Positions 50,301 to 61,485 of a stretch of DNA of 64,000 nucleotides are shown one piece after another; within the stretch, counting starts at the first letter, position 1; the number at the start of each line of letters is the position of its first letter. The notes under the pieces are model-generated. The model did not search any database. It was not told the origin of the DNA and was given only the letters and a program-made list of their open reading frames with translations. This DNA comes from Heterobilharzia americana (taxonomy: Eukaryota; Platyhelminthes; Trematoda; Strigeidida; Schistosomatidae): positions 54,903,491 through 54,967,490 of the forward strand of contig OX104130.1 of NCBI GenBank assembly GCA_944470555.2. The letters are read 5' to 3'. The position numbers were made by a program, and so were the translations under genes.

Positions 50301-51793
50301 TCTAGTGCAACGAACCTAATTACAAACTTTTATCAACCTAATAGCTATATGAAGGCTCCACATACCAAGTGATTCACAATGGAAAGCTACTCAGTGATGC
50401 CTTTGAAGTGAAGACAGGTTGTAGTCGACTAGACTGGACTGGATAATGCAACAAACTGTGAGGAGCGAGAAGATGGGCATATGCTGCTTCATCGATGAAG
50501 CGACCCCACAAGAAGATTTGGATATCGCAAACGATGATGATTTATGTCTAATGTCGCATAAACTCAAAGATCTACTGGCAAAAACTAACAAGTTGACAGA
50601 AGAGGCGAGTCAGCGAATGAAGACGGGACCTCCTTCAGATGAATGTAGAGAAGAGAGAGGTGTTGACAATACCCAACGACAAGAACAACAAGAAGGACCA
50701 ATTACGATGACCGGGAGAAATCTAAAGGAAGTTGTCACTTTCACCTACTTAGGCAGGCAGCATCGTTTCAACTACAGGTGGCGGTGGCGGCACAGATGAG
50801 GATGTCAAAGCCAGCATCGGAAAGACAGCAAGACAGGCCTTCCTTCATTAATCTGAAATAATCAGTGTGGAGATCTACTGCACTCAGCATAAAGTGTGAA
50901 CAACATCAGAATTTTCAACATTAGTGTTAGTCAAGTCAGCGCTTCTATGTGGTGGTTGAGAGGCTTGGCGCGTTAAGAAAAGCATTTCCATGAAACTACA
51001 GACATACATGAACAGCCACCGCCTACGCTCAATCGCCCGATACTGAAGATGAGACGGCCAGAAAGAATAAGCGAGAGGAAACTCTGGCTGGCTGGCAATG
51101 AACCAACCAACAACCTGTCGCCCAACAAATATGCAGAGGAAAAAGAAAGTGGATATGGATTGGATTGGGCATACACTGAGAAAGAAGACCGTTTGAAAAC
51201 ATCACACGCCAGGCCAGGCATTCGAATGGAACCCAAATGGGAAACGACAAGTTGAGCTTCGGAGGCGAGGGTGACATGGAGGAGATGGTGTGAGGAAGAA
51301 ATGAAAGCTTGTGGGCAGTCGTGGAGCCAGGTTAAAAAGACTGCAGAGAGCGAAATGACAACGTGCTACTGAATCCCTATGTTCCACTAGAAACCCAAAG
51401 GAGGATAAATAAAAATAAATTGCTACCACCTTTGAGCTATATCACAAATTATACCTACCTAGTCAATACTTCTTACTTTAGAAAAGACGTAATGCTACCC
51501 GAACGCAACTACACACTTCAAATAAATGCTCAAATATTCATTACTGTTTCTGAACATAAGTATCGTTAGCATCGGTTGACCTCCGTGAACCATTCACTCA
51601 TCATCCATTTTCAATTAGGTCGCTTTCATAACTTAACACTTCAGAAGACTAGCGAGTATAATCATAATCTAACTGATTTACCTTTTTCAACTGAAAATCA
51701 CAGTTTTAAATCATCAAATAACACAAGACTAGACAATGACAGTTGGATGAAAAAGCGTTTGTTAGTGTGAAGCGCAAGCATATTTACTACTTC

Positions 51794-51850
<57 letters not shown>

Positions 51851-54800
51851 TAAAATGAGCAATAAACTTTGACGATATAAACCGGCAGAATCATAATTTA
51901 AAAAAGACGTCAAAAATCATTAGACTTACATAAAAACATCCACAAGCTTATTGATGAACTGAGATGAAACAGTGGAAGTCATTCGAATAAGATGTTGAAT
52001 TTCATTTACAATCGGTAGAAGATTATCATCTAGCAATGAGTTATTACTGAAGGAACAGTAACTTGATACGGGTGACATTTGACAACATGAAGCAAGAAGT
52101 GTAACCAAATATCGCATCTGATTAATCCCTCTGATACTTTGATTTACCATAATTTGACGATAAAGTGAACAACTATTGTCATCATTGGTCTTGTTGACAT
52201 CAGCTGCAGTATGATTGACTGATTGAAAATGACCGATATCTGAAGGGCATGATTTGTTTCGTTGAAGTGAGATGGGATGTACTTTGTCTTGTTTTGAAAA
52301 AGCTAGATAAACAGGTAACATTTTAGACAAGTGGTGTAACATTTCTAGTATATCGTAGAAAATATTTGTCCCTCTGGGTATGGAAGCGCAGATCTAGTTG
52401 CTCTCTAAAAATCACTTATACTAGCAACCCAATAGAAAAAGCTTGTGCAAAGGACAAACTACCACTGCTGGTTGCTTCGATGTGTATATATATCTGTTCG
52501 CCTGCTCTTGTAGAGCTAGGTACATACGATGTGGAGACAGAGGTATATTGCTTAAAGTCGACGTGAACATTTAGCATGGTTCAAATAAAGGTGAATTTAG
52601 ATCACTCAACATTTTCATCGTACAACACTTAGGCGACAATGAACGTACAATTTCATAAGATTCATTTTTTTCAGCTTATAGAATTCAGAAAAAACTTTCA
52701 AAAGGCGTAAACAAGCGTCTATTACATATTGCTGAAGCTTTAGCAATACAGAAGTAGAGGCCAGAATTACGTTCAAATGCAAGTTTTTGCTTTGTTTTCC
52801 TTGTTCATTTATTAACATTGTAAATGTTTGGACCTGAATAACTGTTCTTGTCTTTTGTGTTTTGAATTATTGGTTGACAAATATCGGTATTTTTGCTACT
52901 AAATTATTTAAATGGAATCGTACATTTTTTTTAGAATGATATCAAAGAGAACAAATTTCTTTTCTGAAATTTTCTCTCCTGTTAATTTTCTTTACAGATT
53001 TTTTATTGACTTGGAGGAACATCTCTCAATAGAATTCACTAGAAAATTTCGAACATACATTTTTCTTCGGATCTATTTGATTTGATCGTATTGTGATATG
53101 TTTATACTCATCGTTACAGTTATTTCAAAACACCCTATCAATGTGAACTTCCTATTCCCCCCTTAAGACACAAAAGTCAGCCAATGCGATCGACACAGTT
53201 TTTATCAATACATCTAGACGAAAAGGGCCAGTAAAACGCAACGAAGTGAACTCAACATAGTGCATGCAAACAACAGGTTACCTAATCATATGGTTGGATA
53301 CCGCTCTGAAAAAACTGGAGGTAAAACTTCAACCAATCTGACTGAACTCAAGCAAAGTAGCATGTTATAAATATCCATACAAAACCAATTATTTGACTTC
53401 CTTACGATGCTCTGGTGCATTGATGAAGCTAACCGGCACTATATTGAAACCTTAGTTCCATGACCAACTAAGTCTAAGCTTTCTTATTATTTAAACAGCG
53501 TAATGAGAAGACGAAGATTATCTGAAACATGTGATGTATTAGCGCTATACATTTCGAACAATCTGATCACACACGGACTTGTCGAACTATTTATGTGAAA
53601 ATGTACGAAAAAGGTCAATGAAGTTATGTATACAAAAACAATTCGTACTCACGTTGAACTTACCTTGGTAGTATTGATTTAAATTTTTATACCAAGAGTA
53701 AGGTTTTTTTTCTATCCGTTCCTATTAACGTCATTGACCTTTTTCGTAAATTTTCACATAAATAGTTCGACAAGCCCATATGTGATCAGATTGTTCGAAA
53801 TGTATAGCGCTAATACATCACATGTTTCAGATAATCTTCGTCTTCTCATTAAGTTGTTTAAATTTATTAAAGGGACCAGTTGCCTTAAATTTCCTACTAT
53901 TATTTTACTGGACTACTTATAAGTAATTGATGTTTTCAGTACGATTTCTCAGTTAATCTCTTGTTAATTAGTTGAGTCTTGTTATTTCATTGGTTGCAGT
54001 AACAAGATGGCATTCAACCATATTGGAGTGCGATCAAGTTGTAGTAACGCGTCACGAATTCACATGGTAGTCGGGTAAAACCCTTTATGATTGAAGTGAA
54101 ATAAAAATCTGGTCAGCAGTCGGACCTCGTAGCTCAGTTGGTAGAACATCGGGCCGCAAACTCGATAGTCGCTAGTTCGAATCTGGCCACGTTCCAAATT
54201 TTTACTTCACCTTCAATCATAACCCAGTATCAATACTAATCTGCGAAACCACGGCTATCTCAGATAGTCAAAATGATATATTGGATTTGTCTTTTTTTAA
54301 CCTTTGCTCATTATAGTTTTCCTGTTAGCTGCTTTTGTATCATCACACGCATGAGTGTGTAGTTCACACCACTCACCAGTTGATTACGAGAAATCCAATC
54401 AGTATCGCGACCGCAAACTAATCTCCGGCGCATTCATTCAGAGCAATGAATTTAATAGGCAGTTATTCATTGACGATCACTTAAAACAAGCCTGATTACG
54501 CTACATTATTGAGTCAAAAAAGTATGCTCTGCTGTTAGTACTCGTCTGTAGGGCGTATCTGCAATCTCCAGGGAAATTATGTCTCCTTAGAGATTCAAAA
54601 CTGTTTCACCTAGTGCTGTAGTCAGGAACGATAAGAAGCACGAAACCTGTGCTCAGGATTTCCAATAGCTTACCGTTAACCAACTAACACCTTACTACTG
54701 TCTGTTAAACTCCATGTCAAACAATCCAGAACTAGTTGAAGATAAACAGCAATTATCATACACACAGTAAAAAGCATGCAGTAGAAGGTGAACAAAATGA

Positions 54801-54912
54801 CGAGTAACTTCACAAGCCTTCATAAAACTTATTTTAATGGTGAATACCTGAAACCGTTTATACGAAAACATATATGCAAATAACACTATTCAACAATTCC
54901 CTCGATACACCC

Positions 54913-54953
<41 letters not shown>

Positions 54954-55951
54954 AGGAATTTTATTTTACAGAAACCAGTATTATGCAGTAATAAATGAGT
55001 GTTATTGGAACAATAAGATGAGATTGAATATAGTAAACTGTCTGTAATCGTCCCAAACTTAATCCCACCAAGATATGCTGTCATAGCTAAACAATACTCC
55101 AGTGATACTGGGTGATGATTGAAGGTGAAATGAAAATCTGGACCGCTGCCGGATTCTAACCAATGACCGCCAGGTTTCCGGTCAGGTCTAATGATTTGAA
55201 AAAACCCACTGATTAGAGCATGAGAAATGATCTAGATGTACATAAACAATTAATACCTTAAACTAAGCTCCACCAGAAATAGAAACTTACATCTAGGTTG
55301 AGATGGGAATGTAAGAGATGTAACAGTTTGTGATGCAGGTGCACCCTCAAAAGGGTCTTCACCTAAATAGGATATTTCATGAGAGTTGAAATCAGATATC
55401 TCCATATTTAGTCGTTCATTTTCGTTTTCTTCTTCTTCTCCCTCTTCTTTGAGTGCTTCATCATCTACCTCCTGTAAGTCTGGATGATATCTGTTCCCTG
55501 AAATTCTAACAGATTGACTGCAAGGTTCCGAAAGTGCACGAATGCATGCCTAGTAGTAAAAGTGAGAATAGGCGAAATATTACAGTTGTTCATCGTGAAA
55601 AGGATTGAGAATATAGTTCACTAAGAAAAATGTCTATTGCTAAGTGATGATGACAGCAATCTGAGATAACTTCAACAGTAAAATTAATTCCTTGGGGTGA
55701 ACTATGCTTTCAAAAAATTCATCAGAAACTTAGTGTTACGAAATCTCTTAGACTGCAAGCCAGTCACCCTGAGATGAGAATATCACCAATTTCTTTATCC
55801 TAAAAACTGTTCTCATAAGGAACATCCTTGCTTGTCACCGTTACTGGGTCTTATAATTGGTTAGTAGTAGTTGTAGCAATGTTTTCATTCCTGGTCTCAG
55901 AAGATCTGTTGGTATTCCATCCCTTGGCTGAAATGAAGCGTGGTAACTCAT

Positions 55952-55999
<48 letters not shown>

Positions 56000-58288
56000 A
56001 TACATATACATGAAGGCATCACTGAGCTTCCCATTGTGGATTACTTGGCATGTGGCATCTTCATATAGTTGTTGAATGAGGCGGATAAAGGTTTGCGGTA
56101 CTCCGTAGTATTGAAGCAGTTTCCAAATTACTTCTCGGTCGACGCTGTCAAAGGCCTTCTCAAAGTCGATGAAGTTGAGGTAGAGAGCTGATTGCCATTC
56201 TACGCTCTGTTCTATGATGATACGAAGCGTTGCAATTTGGTCTGCACATGATTTGTACTTCCTGAAGCCTGCCTGTTCCGGTCGTAGTTTTGAATCCAGT
56301 GCATCCCTTAGCCTCTCCAGGATGATGCGGCTTAATATTTTACTTGGGGTGGACAGGAGAGTGATTCCGCGCCAGTTCTTGCAAGCACTGAGGTCTTCCT
56401 TCTTCGGCAGTTTGACAAGGTAACCCTTCTTCCAATCGTCAGGTACCTTCTCTTCCCTCCACACCTTCTGCAATAGTGGTGTGGTGTGAGCATGTCGGCT
56501 GTTGTCTCTGCATATGTTCTCAGTGCTTCTGGCGGGATTCCATCTGGTCCTGCTGCTTTCCCGCATTTCAGTAGCTTTATGGCGTTCAGGACTTCCATTT
56601 TCGTTGGGGGATTTATGTTCACTTGTAATTCAGCGGCTGCAGGTGGTATTTCTGGACGAAGTGAAGGTGGTGGTCGATTCAAGAGCTTCTTGAAGTGGTC
56701 GGCCCATCGTTTCCTCTGTTTCTCTTCTTTTGTAATTAAATTTCCTTCTTCATCTTTTATTGGTTTCATCTGTGTTGGTCTCTTCCCTGATAGCAACCTG
56801 GTTATTTGATACAATGTCGTCAGGTCTCTCTTACCTGCAGCTTGTTCTGCTTCACTTGCCAGTGTTTCGTAGAAATGTCTTTTGTCTTTGCGTGCACTCT
56901 TCTTCACTTCTTTGTCCAGTGTTTTATACATTGTGCTCAGTTCCTCTTGTCGTTGAGCATCCTTGCACTGGTTTATCTTCTGCTTCACCATCCTCCTCTC
57001 CTCTATCAGCTTCCAGGTATCCGTCGAGACCCATTCCTTGTCTTCTTTCTTCTTCCTTCCTAATACTGCTGTGCAGGTTTCTTTCCACATAGCTTTCAAA
57101 GACTTCCAGTGTTCTTCCACACAGGTTTCTTCAGGGATGTCCCTCGATGTCTCCCACTTTGTCTTGATGGCTGCCTTGAAGATCTCCTTTGTAGTTTCAT
57201 CCTTCAGTTTCCGAGTGTTGTACTTGAATTGAGGTCTATCACCAGCTTCCTTGAAGGCTTTTAACTTGATTTGGAAGTTAGGTTCCTTGCACTAGACAGT
57301 GAGTGGTCTGAACCTACATCTGCTCCTCTTCTTGACCTTGTGTTAAGTAGACTGCGTCTCCATTTTCTTGAGATTGAGATAAAGTCGATTTCATTTTTAG
57401 TGTGTCCATCTGGTGAAGTCCATGTCGCTTTGTGGATATCCTTGTGCCTGAACACACTGCCTCCAATCACCAAATCGTTGAATGCACAGAATTCTGCAAA
57501 CAATTCTCCATTCTCATTCATTTCACCTAGCGCCTCTCGACCCATGGTTAGTTCTCTTCCCGTGTTGTCCCCTCCCAGTTTGGCATTCATGTCGCCCATT
57601 AGAATTTTGATATCGCCAACTGACGTCTTGTCCAGTGTTGATTGAAGTTGTCTGTAGAATTCCTCCTTTTTCTCTTCATCTGCATTATTTGTGGGTGCAT
57701 AACATTGTATGATTGTGACCTTTCTTCCTTTTGAGTTGAATCTTGCTGTCATGATCCTGGAGGAGATTGGTTCCCACTGCATGAGAGAGAGCCTTCGATG
57801 CTCTTGAGGACATCATGATAGCCACTCCATAACTCAGTGTGCTCGTGGTTGGCGTCTGGGTGACCGGAGTAGATTATTGATTCTCCAGTTGACAGTTTGG
57901 AGAGTCCACTCCCATTCCATCTGCTTTCGCAAATCCCAAGCACTTCGATGTGATACCTTCTCATCTCCTTTGCAATCTGGGCTGCCTTACTGGGTTCAAA
58001 CATCGTACGGACATTCCATGTCCCCACGTTTACTTTCGCTTTCATCGAGAGAAGACACATCGGCCAATTGGCTTCCCGAAGGCTTTCACCAAATGGCGTT
58101 ATTTCGCCTCTCCGATTCCAGCGGGGAATAAGTTTGTTTTCATTTTTTATATTTTGTTTGTGCTTTGAAGTTTCTTTAGCGGTTAGATTTGTTTTACGGG
58201 GTAGGGTTGCTAGCCCTATGCCCAACCTTCCCTCTTTACCCGGGCTTAGGACCGGCTAGTAACTAGTAAACTAGTTAACCAGGCGAGG

Positions 58289-58337
<49 letters not shown>

Positions 58338-61300
58338 ATGAAGATTTTTATCCGACAAGATTACTGAAGTATCCATTTGATATCAAATCAAAAAGAATTT
58401 TCTCCATACTTTAGACAGAAACAAGATTGAAATATACAATAAATGCAGATTGCTTGTGACCGTTAGTGTCCGCATTGTTGAGAATCGAATTGCAAGTTAA
58501 AACGATCAACGACTTGATGCTAAAAGGTAAACTGACATCAGTCAAGCCAACAGCAGTAAAGTGAGCATCTTACCAATTTATAAGGTGAAATTGCCATGAC
58601 CGGTAGTACGACCTAACAATCTACGAGCGATACGAACCAGACGCTTAAAGGAATCGACCCTAAAGCAAAGCAGAACGTCAACCACCACAACAACAATACC
58701 ACCAACATCCGGAGACAAGAAGAGAAGACAGACCGTTGACAGAGAGCTTTCACTGTCTCAATAACAGTCAAAACAGTTGAGAGTGATGTTGAATGTATAC
58801 ATTTCTAAATGACCTTGACATCACTAAATTCACATTTAGGTTAGAGTTAACATCCAATGAGAGTTCAATAGGATCAATGGGAAACAAAAGCTAGCAACGG
58901 TGTGAAAACAACATTGATAAGTTATTTTAAGGTTATGAGCGAGCAACAGGCAAAAGTTATGCAAAATTAGGGGTACGCAACAGAAATGATCACTCTCTGT
59001 TTCCTGACCACCACGAGAGAAGTCTCATAAGGCAATTATTTAGTAATAATAAACATGTTAGCCTATTTACTGAATTGTGACTTAGAATACAGGAAAGCTT
59101 TTTAATAAACACAGATTAGGTTACTTTGAGATTATTGCTATATTTGTAACTCAGGAGGAGGATTTTGATGGTGTTATATTCTCTGAGGTGAATGATTTAA
59201 TCGTGAAGCTTTCACTGTCATTCTAGACAACATTTGCAGCACAAACTTCAGAAGGAAGTGAGCTAGAGGGTTTTCTTCACAAGTAGCTTGTCCTGATGGC
59301 TCTGTGTCAAATTGGTTGTTTCTGCTCAAGTCTTGTCATTGTCTTCTCATTCATTTTGATTCACCTTGTCCTGCCAACATGAACTTCGACTTTCTTGGTG
59401 TTTCATTACCGGTTGACAGATTGGGTTAATGTCAATATATCTGTTGATCGCTGACTGACCTAAATATCAAGCTCCTAAAAATCCTCTGGCTACAAGAAAA
59501 TCAAAGTTAACGTTAGCAGGACTACCAATCGAAATAAATATGCAGACGATGAAAAGACTTTAGTAAAAATAACCAATCACACACAAGACCATCAGGACAA
59601 GCTACTAAGCTACTTGTGAAGAAAACCCTCTAGCTCACTTCCTTCTGAAGTTTGTGCTGCAAATATTGTCTAGAATGACAATGAAAGCTTCACGATTAAA
59701 TCATCCAGCTCAGAGAAAATAAACACAATCAAAATAGATTAGGTCATTTTCAAATTCATTAACACTTTGTGATATGAAAGCAAAACTGAATAACTATGTT
59801 TAGTAATGATGGGCAGTGGAATACAGGATGCGCACTTCGTTCTATTTGGGACTCGTCAGCTGGAGGTACCTGCTTCCCAGTGAGTGTTGTTCCCACCGGG
59901 ACTCGGGAGCGATCGCTCCAAACGCCAGAGCGTTGCCCACCATACCACCGAGCCACGGTAGCCACTTCTTGTGCAACAGGTATAGGTTTTAGTGTTATTG
60001 CTTGTATTACACCGTCGTTGATAGGACCGAATTGATCAGCTTCTGTTGGCATATGGGCGATCAACTCGGTCCTATCGACGACGGTGTAATACAAGCAATA
60101 ACACTGAATAACTATGCTAAAAATTTATGTCATTAGTATGAACTCACTTTTAATTGTTCCTCAATCCTTAACATCAAATATGGTACAGAATCAGAAAACC
60201 GTTTAACCATTCGATTCAAACGTAACGAACAGCTATCGGTCGACAACTGTTGGTTAAGGGTATCTGAATAACATGGAAGCAGTCTACTTATCCCTGTAAG
60301 ATAATAATCTGATGTTATCCAAGCAGAATCTTCTGGATTTGTAGAACATGAAGAAAACGACGGAACCCGAGAATTTATATCGACAGTACTCCTAAAAAAA
60401 TAAGCACAATTTCAAATTGAAAGGTATGGTAAAAAAAATAGTTTAGTTCAGAAAACTCCCCAGTTTATGAAGCTTTCAATGGCATATCATTGATGGGTTA
60501 CTGTCATGTCTTCATAGTTTAGCAAATAACTGCTTCGGTTAACATCTGTTACAGGATTTCATGATATAAAAATTACATGAAGTGACCAACAGATGGCAAC
60601 CATTATAGCTGTCACGTTCAAAGTATCCAGGACCAATAGAAGATGGTCAATCGATTTTGCAGTAAGATCACCAAGCTAAGCAATGCAAAACTGCCACGCA
60701 CTGCACTTTTTCTATGTCAGGAACCAATCTTTAGGAGGCTTTAAATCCAAGTTTCGCACTTGCTGGCATTCGTCAGCAAGGTGTATCTTGAAGAGACTTA
60801 TTCCGTCGGAGAATCGAACTTGACAGTTATATCGATTGTCATCTTTTGACCAGATTGTGTTCTAGATAGAATCAGTTGTGGCCTTGAACAGTTAAGTAAT
60901 AAAGTTTCTAGATTTCGGTACAAAGCGGTTTGACTTCCAATTCCCAGGGGGGGGGGAGGGAAACAAGTTGTTGATGAGTACCATGATAAATTGTATTTAA
61001 CATTCGAAAATGATCATTTACGTCATATGGAGCTCCTTTTGTCTAATGTAGAAACTACCAGAAAAACACATCAATTGGCAGTTGATTATTATCAACACTA
61101 ACAATTTTTTTAAAGTAAGCCATTACAATTTCTGACAGCCTTTCAAAGTCAAAAATGCTTCCCTACCTACCTATAGTACCTACTGACTTGTCCTTGAAGA
61201 TAAACTAATAAATAAATAAAAACTAAACGGAGTGTAATATTGAATTTTAGACTTTGAAGTCATGAAATGATATTCCTCAATAAATCCAGACCAAACTTTT

Positions 61301-61427
61301 TCGGAATGATGGTAATTTCCAAAATACTCAGATTGTCATCATTGAGTTTCACCAGCAAGATTCACAGAAAAATAGTGTCAACCTCATTCAAAACATACTC
61401 GGACACTCTTTGGTGGGTGAATTGTGC

Positions 61428-61485
<58 letters not shown>

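Noticed and set aside
54124..54196. A functional tRNA-Cys gene
   Set aside because: Anticodon and T arms are good, but the acceptor stem pairs at only 4 of 7 positions and the D stem has a C-A mismatch. The unit also recurs as fragments with the same flank, so it is a tRNA-derived repeat.
59759..60094. A 111-residue minus-strand protein gene
   Set aside because: The whole frame lies within a TSD-bounded SM-alpha SINE and its folded-back tail. No protein similarity or splice context.
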